Assembly: GCA_945919795.1 (NCBI GenBank)
Contig: CAMEJJ010000025.1
Span: 1 to 39,419 of the forward strand
DNA length: 39,419 bases
Origin: an uncultured Lachnospiraceae bacterium
GTDB taxonomy: Bacteria > Bacillota > Clostridia > Lachnospirales > Lachnospiraceae
Reading direction: 5' to 3'
In this document: positions 1 to 8,553 of the stretch, one piece after another
Numbering within the stretch: the first letter of the stretch is position 1
How the letters are laid out: the number at the start of each line of letters is the position of its first letter
The notes under the pieces: generated by a model
Seen by the model: only the letters and a program-made list of their open reading frames with translations
Told to the model about the DNA's origin: nothing
Database searches by the model: none
Program-made: the position numbers and the translations under genes

Positions 1-115
1 AATTTTCTCTTGGAATTTTTCAGGGTTGCATTGCTGTTTAGTTTTCAAGGTTCTGCGCTTCTTTTTTAAAAGAAAGCCGTTTTTTTGCCGCATGCTTTTC
101 ACACGCGGCTCATTT
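1..115 (-). promoter_or_regulatory. Probable 16S rRNA leader with boxA-like sequence
   Basis: Read on the minus strand, this untranslated stretch holds a hairpin (87-109, 8-bp stem GCCGCGTG/CATGCGGC) and then CCTTGAAAACTAAACAG (about 31-50). That resembles the boxA-type antitermination leader (TTTGAAAACTAAACA) upstream of 16S genes in Firmicutes. It contains no convincing coding sequence. The rRNA gene itself lies outside the window, so the assignment is inferred from the promoter strength and the boxA likeness. Confidence 0.55.
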
Positions 116-144
116 ATAGTATCATTTCATTTTTTTATTGTCAA
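116..144 (-). promoter_or_regulatory. Sigma-A promoter, probably for an rRNA operon off the left edge
   Basis: On the minus strand TTGACA (139-144) is followed after exactly 17 nt by TACTAT (116-121), a near-consensus vegetative promoter reading toward position 1. No protein gene follows inside the window. The downstream leader resembles a Firmicutes rRNA leader, so an rRNA operon just beyond the edge is the best inference. Confidence 0.7.
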
Positions 145-185
145 CAACTTTTTTGCGTTTTTTTAGAATTTTTTTCAAAAAGTAA

Positions 186-211
186 TTTAACGGTCAAAAA
201 AGACCGTTAAA
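186..211 (-). terminator. Intrinsic terminator of the LysM-DUF5711-CvpA operon
   Basis: A perfect 10-bp stem TTTAACGGTC/GACCGTTAAA with a 6-nt loop, followed on the minus strand by a T-rich tail. It begins 2 nt after the cvpA-like stop codon and separates this operon from the rRNA promoter. Confidence 0.85.
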
Positions 212-212
212 C

Positions 213-710
213 TCAGATTTGTGTAAAAAGTTCCATGAGAAATTTCACAAAATTATTCTCATATAAAAAAGAAAGAAAAGGCACTGCCGCAATCTGACCA
301 TAACAAAGTTGAGAAAATGAAACAGCCGGAAATGTAGCAATAAAAAACATGATAAGCCAGATAAGCATGGTCCCTTCAAAAAAACCTGCTGCCGCACCAA
401 GGATACGATTAAGCCCATGTATAATCGGAAGCTTCGTCAAAAGGCAGAGTGCTTTAACAACCCAACGAAACAACAAAGAGCCCAGTACAAAGGTCAAAAG
501 AATGACCACAATTCTTGACAGAATATGCTCTCCTTGAAAAACCGCCCACTGAAACAGAAATCCAAATGCCCAGTTTTTTAGCAAAAGCATTAATAAAAGA
601 GACATTATTCCGGATACAAGCGGTGTCAACACACGGACCATCCCCAGGGAAAACCCGAGAATAGTCATGACAATCAAGATCCCATAACAAATTACAACAA
701 ATACTTCCAT
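213..710 (-). CDS. CvpA family membrane protein
   Basis: 165-residue integral membrane protein with four hydrophobic segments (about residues 4-25, 29-50, 64-84 and 105-130) and short loops. This fits the CvpA/colicin V production family, whose role in Firmicutes is poorly defined (envelope homeostasis). Its ATG overlaps the stop codon of the upstream DUF5711 gene by one base (TAATG), so the two are translationally coupled and surely co-transcribed. It is the last gene of a three-gene envelope operon and is followed directly by a terminator. Family assignment rests on length, topology and the glycine-rich segment around residue 105; there are no catalytic residues to check. Confidence 0.75.
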   Translation of the reverse strand: MEVFVVICYGILIVMTILGFSLGMVRVLTPLVSGIMSLLLMLLLKNWAFGFLFQWAVFQGEHILSRIVVILLTFVLGSLLFRWVVKALCLLTKLPIIHGLNRILGAAAGFFEGTMLIWLIMFFIATFPAVSFSQLCYGQIAAVPFLSFLYENNFVKFLMELFTQI

Positions 711-1870
711 TATTTTAATTTCACCATTTCCACGCCGTCATCTCTGACAACAATGAACTTCATCTCATTTTTTGTAGGAATAATCGCTTTGATGTCTGTT
801 CCGAGTTCTCCGTTATATTTTTCTAAACCTTTCAAATTCCACATCAGAACTTCTGCACTATTATAAATCAACACATTATTATTGGATATCACAATATTAT
901 CATATTCGATATTAAATGTTTTTGTAAGTACCAATTTGGCATTTAAGTCATAGATATCTGCACGGTATTTATCTTCGCTCTCTTCATTGCGGTAAACAAG
1001 CACCGTGTATCCTTCCCCACAATACACGCTTTGAATATCCTTTTCTAGTTCCGCCTGTGTTTTTAATTCAGGGATCTGCTTTCCATAATATATCTGTAGC
1101 ACATCTTCGCCCACACAAACCGCCGTATTTTCATCCACATAATGCAAAAACGGTATTACTTTTTCGGCATAATCATAACCACTGACGATTTTATCCGTCA
1201 TATTCTGACCGACGTCGCCAAAATTATAAAACGCAAGACTAGTCTGAATTCCGTTCCCTCTTGCCTTTAAATAGGAAACCATCATTTTTTTATTGTCGGG
1301 AGACATTGACAATTTAACCGGAAATCCCGTCTGATCCATGGTTGTCCTGATGGTTGCAAGACTGGTCCCGTCTGAAGCATACAACTCTAACCAGGTCACG
1401 GAAGAATCATCCAATGTTGCAATCACGATTCCACCCTGTGAAACATTGACATCCACAATGATCTTGTTGCACGTAATGGTGGCACAAGGTCCCAATGCAT
1501 TCATCAGATAAATTTCGTTCCCCTTATAATCTCCGGCGACAACATATTCACCACTTGTACGGATAATCGGAGACTGCATTTCAAATGTCCTGTTCCAAAG
1601 TTGTTCTCCTTTGGCATTGTACGCAGAAACGCCATCTCTGCTGTAACATAAAATATTATTTTGATTGTACACCTCAACTTTGCTATCTTTGGAACCTATG
1701 GAATCATAGGTTTTGGCCACCTCATATTCGCTATATACCTTTCCCTCTCTGTAGAAATGAATACTGGCGGCAATCACGATCACCAAAACAACACAAAGTA
1801 TAACGCGATAAATCTTCGTCAGATGATGCTTTATGATTTTATCCTGAAATGAGAGCTTTTCTTCCCGCAT
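710..1870 (-). CDS. DUF5711 family protein, membrane-anchored beta-propeller-like
   Basis: 386 residues. A short basic cytoplasmic N terminus is followed by one transmembrane helix (about 20-42) and then a long extracytoplasmic domain rich in short beta strands with repeats such as NILCYSRDGVSAYNAKGEQLW. These look like PQQ/WD-type propeller blades. This matches the DUF5711 family of Clostridia, whose function is unknown. The start is set by AAAGGAG upstream of ATG at 1870. It sits 46 bp after the LysM gene and overlaps the CvpA gene, so the three products probably act together at the envelope. The blade count is inferred, not measured. Confidence 0.8.
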   Translation of the reverse strand: MREEKLSFQDKIIKHHLTKIYRVILCVVLVIVIAASIHFYREGKVYSEYEVAKTYDSIGSKDSKVEVYNQNNILCYSRDGVSAYNAKGEQLWNRTFEMQSPIIRTSGEYVVAGDYKGNEIYLMNALGPCATITCNKIIVDVNVSQGGIVIATLDDSSVTWLELYASDGTSLATIRTTMDQTGFPVKLSMSPDNKKMMVSYLKARGNGIQTSLAFYNFGDVGQNMTDKIVSGYDYAEKVIPFLHYVDENTAVCVGEDVLQIYYGKQIPELKTQAELEKDIQSVYCGEGYTVLVYRNEESEDKYRADIYDLNAKLVLTKTFNIEYDNIVISNNNVLIYNSAEVLMWNLKGLEKYNGELGTDIKAIIPTKNEMKFIVVRDDGVEMVKLK

Positions 1871-1916
1871 ACTACTACTCCTTTACAACAAGGATATTGT
1901 AGCATATCTGACTATT

Positions 1917-3377
1917 TTATGGAAGAACGATGTTAACACCGTATCGTATTTCATTTTTATCTGTAATTTCGTTCAGTCTGCAGATTTCATCTATATGATA
2001 TTCATCTCCATAAAATTTTAGACTGATTTTACTTAAAGTATCGCCCTTTTCTATCCGATAAGTTTTATTTTGAATAGTCTGATCCGATGATCCCTGCGAA
2101 TCTGCAAGAGTTGTATCTGCATTTTCCTGTTCTGTAATCTCCACCGAATCATCATTTGATATAAGGACTTCCTCATCACTCGTTTGCAAAACAACTTTTT
2201 CTGTTGCACTATTTGCCGTTTCATCTGCACTTTTTTGAGATGAATTGTTTGCAGAATCTGATACCGTTGTTTGCTCTGCATTTGTTTCTGATACATCATT
2301 CGTACCATTCGCTGCTTTTGTCTTATCGGCTGTTTCTGCTGATGCATCCGTTGCAGAATCTGCCAAAGCCGATTCTCCGTTTTCTGAATCTGCAGAACTA
2401 TTCGTATCGCCATCCTCGTTTTCATTTGCAATGCCATCTGCATCTTTATTCATAATCTCATCCGCTTCCAGTCCTTCTGTGTTTTCTGCCAAAAGATTTT
2501 CCTGAGGCAAAGCATCCTTATCTGCAAGAACTGAATCTGAAATAGCATTCGTCTCTTCAAGATCATTCCGGTTACTTTGTGACATCTGGTTGGAAATATC
2601 AGAGAGCACTTTTTCCATATCTTGCATCTTGTTGTAATTGTTTAACAAAGTCACTCCGACAATCGTGATTACCAAAAGCATTGCCATACTTGTCCCATAC
2701 AACATTCCCATGGTCTGTTTATGTTTCAATTCTTCTTTTTTGCCCCTGACAATTCCCCTGCATTTTTTTGCAGCAAGATCGACCTCCGGTTTGATTTCTT
2801 CCGGCTCGTCCTGTTTCATGGTAACCATATAATTCTGCATTGGCTCATTTCTTTCATAATAGATAAAATGGCCACTCTGTTTTTCCATAACTTCATTTTT
2901 AACTAAAAAGACTTCTTCCTTTTTTTCTACTGCAGAATATTCCAGATACACATTCTGATCTTTTCTAAAACAACGGTTGTGTGTATATTGCACCTTACCC
3001 TGCGCAAAATCTGCTAAATCATATCGGATATAAGCCCATCCGACTACCTGAAGATTGGGAAAAAAATGCTCCGCCTTCCAGTTTACGTCTTTCCATATTG
3101 AATCCCTGAAAATCATTTTTTCATCAGTCAGAATTTCCTCTGCGAGAATCGCTCCGCAAACATAGTGGTGAATCATTTCATCTTCCTGCCGGTTTTCTCC
3201 ATATAAGATCAACACCTTGGGGGAATCGTCTTTAACCGCAATTTGTTTGATAAACGTTTCAATATAGTCTTCAATATATATTTTTTCATTTCCCTTCGGG
3301 TCTCCCACCGGTCTTAAGCTGGCCGGAATTTCTCTCTTGTCAACCACATTTCCGTTCTCTTTCACAATCTCTATCAT
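1917..3377 (-). CDS. Membrane-anchored LysM protein with an N-terminal MPN-like domain
   Basis: 486 residues from the ATG at 3377, which has AGAGGG 7 nt upstream. A longer in-frame reading to 3650 has no ribosome binding site and crosses the promoter at 3436-3464. Layout: cytosolic N-terminal domain (about 30-190) with the phrase VVGWAYIRYD, reminiscent of a JAB/MPN fold but without the metal-binding HxH; one transmembrane helix (222-246); a low-complexity Ser/Thr/Asp/Asn/Glu linker (about 265-437); and a C-terminal LysM domain (about 439-486, YRIEKGDTLSKISLKFYGD) for peptidoglycan binding outside the cell. First gene of the operon. The LysM and TM calls are firm; the MPN likeness is a pattern-based inference. 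Confidence 0.8.
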   Translation of the reverse strand: MIEIVKENGNVVDKREIPASLRPVGDPKGNEKIYIEDYIETFIKQIAVKDDSPKVLILYGENRQEDEMIHHYVCGAILAEEILTDEKMIFRDSIWKDVNWKAEHFFPNLQVVGWAYIRYDLADFAQGKVQYTHNRCFRKDQNVYLEYSAVEKKEEVFLVKNEVMEKQSGHFIYYERNEPMQNYMVTMKQDEPEEIKPEVDLAAKKCRGIVRGKKEELKHKQTMGMLYGTSMAMLLVITIVGVTLLNNYNKMQDMEKVLSDISNQMSQSNRNDLEETNAISDSVLADKDALPQENLLAENTEGLEADEIMNKDADGIANENEDGDTNSSADSENGESALADSATDASAETADKTKAANGTNDVSETNAEQTTVSDSANNSSQKSADETANSATEKVVLQTSDEEVLISNDDSVEITEQENADTTLADSQGSSDQTIQNKTYRIEKGDTLSKISLKFYGDEYHIDEICRLNEITDKNEIRYGVNIVLP

Positions 3378-3435
3378 ACGATTACCCTCTTTCTTTATTA
3401 CTGTATCTTTGATCATTGAAAATGCTTGTGGGGAT

Positions 3436-3464
3436 ATTGTATCCGGTAAAAAAGCCTGTCTCAA
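3436..3464 (-). promoter_or_regulatory. Sigma-A promoter of the LysM operon
   Basis: TTGAGA (3459-3464), 17-nt spacer, TACAAT (3436-3441) on the minus strand, about 60 nt upstream of the LysM start. It lies inside the longer false reading of that gene and so supports the 3377 start. Confidence 0.6.
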
Positions 3465-3529
3465 TTTCCTTACTATGTATATAGCACATACGAGAGGGCG
3501 GATTTTATCATTTTCTGGCAGGCTTTTTT
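3448..3529. other. Long-loop inverted repeat overlapping the LysM promoter
   Basis: AAAAAAGCCTG (3448-3458) and its complement CAGGCTTTTTT (3519-3529) are separated by 60 nt. The left arm lies in the spacer, right next to the -35 of the LysM promoter. On the plus strand the right arm ends in a T-run, so it could terminate plus-strand transcripts; on the minus strand it could be a regulatory fold. The stretch 3465-3713 holds this repeat, another hairpin and the galM terminator, and no gene that I can support. Confidence 0.4.
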
Positions 3530-3555
3530 TCTTTTTTATGACAAAAAAAGAAATA

Positions 3556-3588
3556 AAAAAAGACCGTTTTATCGAAACAGTCTTTTTT
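3556..3588. terminator. Bidirectional terminator-like hairpin
   Basis: AAAAAGAC-GTTT pairs with AAAC-GTCTTTTT (arms 3556-3569 and 3575-3588, one C/A mismatch), with A- and T-runs on both sides. It lies between the galM terminator and the LysM promoter and could stop read-through in either direction. Confidence 0.5.
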
Positions 3589-3713
3589 ATACATAAAAAC
3601 ATAGGATACAAAAGAGATTCTCTTTTCATTCTGTCGATAACAAAATTCATATAATATGCGCTCTATCTATAGATATGCATCACGTCTTAAAAAAAGTCCA
3701 ACTTGCCAAATAA

Positions 3714-3758
3714 AAAAGGTCATACTTTTTCATGCGAGCATGAAAAGTATGACCTTTT
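3714..3758 (-). terminator. Strong terminator after galM
   Basis: A long stem (AAAAGGTCATAC, then T-run, CATGC) pairs with the mirrored arm around a GA dinucleotide loop, with one bulged base. On the minus strand it is followed by TTTTTTATTTGG. It lies 21 bp past the galM stop and closes the pfk-dnaX-ybaB-recR-galM unit. Confidence 0.85.
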
Positions 3759-3779
3759 GACCCTGGTATCATATCATAT

Positions 3780-4823
3780 TTACACAAATTTATAAATCGT
3801 TGTAGATTTAAATACCTTGCCGGGCTCGAGCAAAGGTCTGGTAAAGTGTTCATCATTTGCACTATTGGGGAAGAACTGTGTTTCGAGCGCAACACCACAT
3901 CTTCTTTTGTAATGTGCTCCACCTTTGCCCAAATGTCTTCCGATGTGGTTACCCGTATATACCTGGATACCGGGCATATCCGTATAGACTTCCATCGTCC
4001 TGCCGGCTTTTGCATCGGATAATACGGCAATTTTTTCCAGCTTGCCGGGTTTGGCATCACTGACATAGTTGTGGTCATAACCGCATACCATGGTCATTTG
4101 TTCAAAATGGCGACGAATACGTGCTCCTAAAGGCATCTCTTTGGTATAGTCAAGCGGTGTACCCTCTACACTTATAAGCTCTCCTGTCGGAATTGCACCG
4201 GGAACAATCTTTGTATATTTTGAGCAGTTCAACCAAAGCGTTTCATCCAGAACACTTCCTGCATCATGCCCTTTTAAATTGAAATAAGAATGGTTGGTCG
4301 GATTGAAAATCGTCTTTTTATCCGTCTTTCCCGTATAGACAATTTTTAATCCGTTATCATCTGTTACGGAATATGTAATGGAAAACTCTCTGTTTCCCGG
4401 AAGCCCAAGTTCTCCGTCTTTCATGGTCAGTGAAAAAATGACACTGTTATTTTTTTTGTCAACCTTGGCAGTCCAAAGCTTTTTGTGAAATCCCCCATCA
4501 AAATCCGTGTGCAGATTGTTCACACCATCATTTACTTTCAACTGATACTTCGTACCATCGATTTCAAAAACAGCATTTGCCGTCCTGTTTGCAATCGGTC
4601 CAACCGATGCTCCAAAAAAGTTACCGTTTGTGAAATATTTTTTTAAGTTATCGTAGCCAAGGGTCACGTCGGCTACTTTTCCCCTCTTGTCCGGCACAAA
4701 CAGATTGACAAGAATCGCTCCGTAATTCATAACATCTGCCTGAAATCCATGTTCATTGGAAATCGAATAGAGTGTGACCGTCTGTCCATCCTGCGTCTGT
4801 CCGAAAATCTTCTCTGTAATCAT
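3780..4823 (-). CDS. galM: Aldose 1-epimerase (galactose mutarotase)
   Basis: 347 residues from the ATG at 4823, which has GGGAGG 8 nt upstream; an in-frame extension to 4943 would overlap recR and lacks a ribosome binding site. It interconverts alpha and beta anomers of aldoses such as galactose in the cytosol. Family marks: GQTVTLYSISNEHGF near the N terminus, YGAILVNLFVPD, PIANRTANA, the substrate-binding stretch NPTNHSYFNLKGHDAG with its catalytic His, GYDHNYV, and near the C terminus a Glu in GVALETQFFPNS as the expected catalytic base. Length is normal for the family. It is the last gene of a five-gene unit, 31 bp after recR, with no other Leloir-pathway gene nearby. Confidence 0.92.
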   Translation of the reverse strand: MITEKIFGQTQDGQTVTLYSISNEHGFQADVMNYGAILVNLFVPDKRGKVADVTLGYDNLKKYFTNGNFFGASVGPIANRTANAVFEIDGTKYQLKVNDGVNNLHTDFDGGFHKKLWTAKVDKKNNSVIFSLTMKDGELGLPGNREFSITYSVTDDNGLKIVYTGKTDKKTIFNPTNHSYFNLKGHDAGSVLDETLWLNCSKYTKIVPGAIPTGELISVEGTPLDYTKEMPLGARIRRHFEQMTMVCGYDHNYVSDAKPGKLEKIAVLSDAKAGRTMEVYTDMPGIQVYTGNHIGRHLGKGGAHYKRRCGVALETQFFPNSANDEHFTRPLLEPGKVFKSTTIYKFV

Positions 4824-4854
4824 ATTGCATCCTCCCTTATAGTACCCTTCATAT

Positions 4855-5454
4855 TTATAGCTCCGTGCGTCCTTCCAAAGCCCGCAACAGAGTAATTTCA
4901 TCGATGTATTCCAAATCGCCTCCGACCGGCACTCCACTTGCAATCCGTGTTACCTTGATTCCCGTCGGTTTAATCAGTTTGCTGATATACATAGCCGTCG
5001 TTTCACCTTCAAGACTGGAATTTGTCGCAATGATAACTTCTGTAACGTCATCCGTCTGTAAACGCTGCATCAATTCTTTCAGCCTGATATCTCCCGGTCC
5101 AATCCCAAGCATTGGTGAAATCGCACCATGAAGGACATGGTACACCCCTTCAAATTTACCTGTTTTTTCATAGGCCGCCAGATCGCGCGGATTTTCCACA
5201 ACCATAATCGTGCTATGGTCCCTTTTTTCATTGGCACAAATCGGACATATCTCACGGTCCGTCAGCGTACAGCAACAGGAACAATATTGTACTTTATCCC
5301 TGGCCTCCACGATAGCATCCGAAAGTTTTTTCACCTTATCTTTGGGCTGATTTACCAGATAAAACGCCAGACGCTGTGCGGATTTATTACCGATTCCGGG
5401 CAAAGCAGACAATTCTTCAATTAATCGGCTGATATATCCACTATATAAATCCAT
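4855..5454 (-). CDS. recR: Recombination mediator protein RecR
   Basis: 199 residues, the normal length. RecR works with RecO and RecF to load RecA on gapped DNA. Visible domains: N-terminal helix-hairpin-helix ([19 protein letters not shown], about 16-34), a four-cysteine zinc finger (C58, C61, C70, C73), then a Toprim domain beginning at [15 protein letters not shown], with [16 protein letters not shown] near the C terminus. The ATG overlaps the ybaB stop by one base (TAATG), the classical dnaX-ybaB-recR arrangement. Two extra cysteines (C60, C62) next to the zinc ligands are unusual but do not disturb the CxxC...CxxC spacing. Confidence 0.97.
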   Translation of the reverse strand: MDLYSGYISRLIEELSALPGIGNKSAQRLAFYLVNQPKDKVKKLSDAIVEARDKVQYCSCCCTLTDREICPICANEKRDHSTIMVVENPRDLAAYEKTGKFEGVYHVLHGAISPMLGIGPGDIRLKELMQRLQTDDVTEVIIATNSSLEGETTAMYISKLIKPTGIKVTRIASGVPVGGDLEYIDEITLLRALEGRTEL

Positions 5455-5801
5455 TAGAAAGGAAATCCTCCCAGACCACCTGTCATTTTGCCCATAATGG
5501 CGGCATTGGCTTCTTCTGCCTGATGAAGCGCATCATTTACGGCAACCATGATCATATCCTGCAGCATTTCTGTTTCATCCGGGTCAACGGCATCTTTATC
5601 AATGATAACCTTTGTAACTTCCTTTGCACCGGTCACGGTTACTTCAACCGCACCGCCACCTGCTTTTGCAGTAAATTCTTTTGTCTCCAGTTCTTTCTGA
5701 CTTTCTTCCATCTGACGCTGCATTCTCTGCGCCTGTTTCATCAGATTGTTCATGTTGCCGGGCATTCCCATTCCTCCGGGATATCCTCCACGTTTTGCCA
5801 T
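5454..5801 (-). CDS. YbaB/EbfC family nucleoid-associated protein
   Basis: 115 residues. A small dimeric DNA-binding protein of the YbaB/EbfC family. The Gly/Met-rich N terminus ([20 protein letters not shown]) leads into a charged helix (about 18-45), then the conserved core with [19 protein letters not shown] and the acidic [20 protein letters not shown] segment. It lies 3 bp after dnaX and overlaps recR by one base, as in most bacteria. Its precise role is still unsettled; the conserved location suggests a function tied to clamp loading or recombination. Confidence 0.95.
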   Translation of the reverse strand: MAKRGGYPGGMGMPGNMNNLMKQAQRMQRQMEESQKELETKEFTAKAGGGAVEVTVTGAKEVTKVIIDKDAVDPDETEMLQDMIMVAVNDALHQAEEANAAIMGKMTGGLGGFPF

Positions 5802-5804
5802 TTT

Positions 5805-7376
5805 TTAATCCTCCACTTCACTTACAGGTATTGATATGACGGAATCAAAATCCACCGAATTGCTATCTTCCCTGTTATTTCTTTTACCTGATTCAATCAT
5901 AAAATAATGGATAGAAACCTTTTTTCCAACGGTCTCATTGATATAGGCATTCAATGTTTCCCGCAGGCTGGTCGTATCCTTTGTGATTACATTATACTCA
6001 ATGGGATTGAGAAAAATCTCCAAATCTCCATTTTTCCCTACGTGCGGGTCAGCACTTTTCATCATGGCTTTTGCACCCTTACGTGGGAAATTTATCAAAA
6101 TTTCCTGAAAACGCTGAACAATTTTATTGACATCATCCGCATCTGCATCGGGAAGCTCCGGTTGCGGTGAAAGAACCGCTCCTTCCTGTGCACCGGGTGG
6201 CATGACGCCTGATACAAACTGTCCGCTTTCCAATTTTTCTTCCAACAGACGCACACGGTCTAAAACCGAATCCGTATCGGTCTCCATCTGCGGTCTGCAT
6301 GCCTTAATCATAGCCATTTCTATTAAAACACGCTTTGATGTGGAAAAACGAAGTTGTCCTGATAATTCGGAAAAAATACGAATCAGACGCATGATGGTAT
6401 GAATATCCGCCATTTCGGCTTCTTCCTTCAGTAACACCAGATGCTCTTTTGAAACATCCAGCACATCTTCCACATCATCACAGTTTTTGACCAGTAATAA
6501 ATTGCGCAAATACCAGGTATAATCCGTAACAAACTGTGCCAGTTCGCGCCCCTGCATCACAATTTCTTCCAAAAGCGTAATACATCCGATGGCATTGCGT
6601 TCCAGCATATTTCGTAACAATCTGCTAAACACTTCTCCGTCTACGGCACCCAGAACATCCAATGCCATATCATAGGTCAGCGTCTTTCCAAAATGGAAAG
6701 CAAGACACTGGTCTAACAGACTTAATGCATCACGAAGAGAGCCATCAGCAGTTTTTGCCACATAACGCAGGGCTCTTTCTTCTACTTCGATTTTTTCTTT
6801 CTGCATCAGTTCACGCAGACGTGCGGTAATGGTCTCGATGTCAATCCGTTTAAAATCATAACGCTGACAACGGGACATAATGGTAATCGGAATCTTGTGC
6901 ACTTCGGTTGTGGCCAGAATAAAGATTACGTATTCCGGCGGCTCTTCCAACGTCTTTAGCAATGCATTAAAGGCTCCGATGGAAAGCATATGCACTTCAT
7001 CGATAATGTAAACCTTATATCTTCCCTCTTGCGGTGAGTAGGTAACCTCTTCCACAATTTCACGAATGTTGTCAACACCGTTATTGGATGCGGCATCAAT
7101 TTCAATAACATTGAGACTGGCTCCCGAAGCGATTGCCTTACAAGTCTTGCACTCTCCACAGGGACTTCCATCTACCGGGTGCTCACAATTGACTGCTCTT
7201 GCAAAAATTTTTGCAATGGTTGTTTTACCGGTACCGCGTGTACCGCAAAAAAGATACGCATGTCCAATTCTGTCGGCCATTATTTGATTTTTCAGTGTTT
7301 CAACAATATGTCCCTGTCCCTTGACATCTTCAAATGCTGCCGGACGGAACTTTCGGTACAATGCCTGATAAGCCAT
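5805..7376 (-). CDS. dnaX: DNA polymerase III subunit gamma/tau
   Basis: 523 residues. Motor subunit of the clamp loader that places the beta sliding clamp on primed DNA. Residues 45-52 are the Walker A motif (GTRGTGKT). The zinc module has C64, C73, C76 and C79. Walker B is YKVYIIDEVHML (about 120-131), and the SRC arginine-finger motif is in MSRCQRYDF. Domain III (collar) follows, then a short tau-type C-terminal region with an acidic linker. I saw no obvious A-rich slippery site for a separate gamma product. It follows pfk by 31 bp and has only a weak Shine-Dalgarno (GAAAGAGTG), suggesting dependence on upstream translation or modest expression. Confidence 0.96.
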   Translation of the reverse strand: MAYQALYRKFRPAAFEDVKGQGHIVETLKNQIMADRIGHAYLFCGTRGTGKTTIAKIFARAVNCEHPVDGSPCGECKTCKAIASGASLNVIEIDAASNNGVDNIREIVEEVTYSPQEGRYKVYIIDEVHMLSIGAFNALLKTLEEPPEYVIFILATTEVHKIPITIMSRCQRYDFKRIDIETITARLRELMQKEKIEVEERALRYVAKTADGSLRDALSLLDQCLAFHFGKTLTYDMALDVLGAVDGEVFSRLLRNMLERNAIGCITLLEEIVMQGRELAQFVTDYTWYLRNLLLVKNCDDVEDVLDVSKEHLVLLKEEAEMADIHTIMRLIRIFSELSGQLRFSTSKRVLIEMAMIKACRPQMETDTDSVLDRVRLLEEKLESGQFVSGVMPPGAQEGAVLSPQPELPDADADDVNKIVQRFQEILINFPRKGAKAMMKSADPHVGKNGDLEIFLNPIEYNVITKDTTSLRETLNAYINETVGKKVSIHYFMIESGKRNNREDSNSVDFDSVISIPVSEVED

Positions 7377-7407
7377 GCGCTCACTCTTTCCAACAATAAT
7401 CTAAAAT

Positions 7408-8484
7408 CTATTCATCTCCAAAGCTGATGCCAAGCATCTTTGCTTCCTGAATGATGGATGCGTCCGGAGAAACATATTTTAATTTGCCGGCAACATCTTC
7501 CAAAGGAACTTTTACAATCTCACGATTTTTATAACCTACCATAAATCCGTATTCGCCATTCATAATCAGCTTACCAGCTTCGGAACCGAGACGGGATGCA
7601 AATACACGGTCATACGGGCAGGGACTTCCACCTCTCTGCGTATGTCCGGGTACGGTTACTCTTACTTCATATTTGGATTTTTTCTGGATCTTGTCCGCAA
7701 TTTCATAAGAAACTGACGGATAAGGATATTTTTTCATTTTTTCCTTGTATTCTTTTTTGCTTAATGCAGCATCTTCTTTGGAGATTGCACCTTCCGCAAC
7801 AGCTAAAATGGTAAATTTACTACCATTTTGATGACGTCTTTCAATCGCTTCAATCACTTTATCAATATCATAAGGGATCTCCGGAATCAGGATGATATCT
7901 GCACCGCCTGCCATACCGGCATTTAAGGTAAGCCATCCAACCTTGTGTCCCATAACTTCCACAATAAATACACGCCCATGGGAAGCTGCGGTTGTATGGA
8001 TGCAGTCAATAGCATCGGTCGCAACGTTTACAGCACTCTGGAAACCAAAGGTCATATCTGTTCCGTATAAATCATTATCAATTGTTTTGGGCAGTGTAAC
8101 AATATTTAAACCTTCTTCTCTTAAAAGATTTGCAGTCTTATGTGTTCCGTTACCGCCTAAAACAACCAGGCAATCCAGACGAAGCTTATAATAGTTTTGC
8201 TTCATTGCCTCAACTTTATCCAGGCCGTTTTCATCGGGATCTTTTATTGTCTTAAAAGGAGTACGACTGCTTCCTAAAATCGTTCCGCCCTTTGTCAGGA
8301 TACCGGAAAAATCTTTGCTGGTAAGCATTGTGAAATTACCATAAATCAATCCTTTGTAACCGTCTATAAAGCCATAAATCTCAACATCCTCTTTGGAATT
8401 TGTGACGCTTTTTACAACACCTCTCATAGCAGCATTTAAAGCCTGGCAGTCTCCACCACTGGTCAGCATACCAATTCTCTTCAT
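7408..8484 (-). CDS. 6-phosphofructokinase, group III (Gly104/Lys124 type)
   Basis: 358 residues from an ATG with AAAGGAGGACG upstream. Phosphorylates fructose 6-phosphate in glycolysis. Landmarks: phosphoryl-donor loop MLTSGGDCQALN at 6-17, GGNGT at 110-114, catalytic PKTIDND at 132-138, and the fructose-phosphate site MGHKVGWL. Numbered as in E. coli PfkA, position 104 is Gly (as in ATP enzymes) while position 124 is Lys (as in pyrophosphate enzymes); this pair is known from group III ATP-dependent enzymes, so ATP use is the likelier inference. Position 103, normally an Mg-binding Asp, is Asn here (N112). First gene of the five-gene unit behind the promoter at 8554-8582. Confidence 0.93.
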   Translation of the reverse strand: MKRIGMLTSGGDCQALNAAMRGVVKSVTNSKEDVEIYGFIDGYKGLIYGNFTMLTSKDFSGILTKGGTILGSSRTPFKTIKDPDENGLDKVEAMKQNYYKLRLDCLVVLGGNGTHKTANLLREEGLNIVTLPKTIDNDLYGTDMTFGFQSAVNVATDAIDCIHTTAASHGRVFIVEVMGHKVGWLTLNAGMAGGADIILIPEIPYDIDKVIEAIERRHQNGSKFTILAVAEGAISKEDAALSKKEYKEKMKKYPYPSVSYEIADKIQKKSKYEVRVTVPGHTQRGGSPCPYDRVFASRLGSEAGKLIMNGEYGFMVGYKNREIVKVPLEDVAGKLKYVSPDASIIQEAKMLGISFGDE

Positions 8485-8553
8485 ATTACGTCCTCCTTTT
8501 ATTGTCTTTTATTCAATTTAGATCCGGATGATCCAACGACCTTTTTCTAAAAT

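Noticed and set aside
2051-2443. Gln/Lys/Arg-rich frame of 130 codons
   Set aside because: It is a shifted reading of the low-complexity linker of the LysM protein; composition bias, no ribosome binding site.
3378-3650. In-frame 91-codon extension of the LysM gene
   Set aside because: It has no ribosome binding site at its ATG, crosses two hairpins and a promoter, and a good ribosome binding site serves the ATG at 3377.
5805-7376. Programmed frameshift for a separate gamma product in dnaX
   Set aside because: No A-rich slippery heptamer followed by a hairpin was seen in the expected region.
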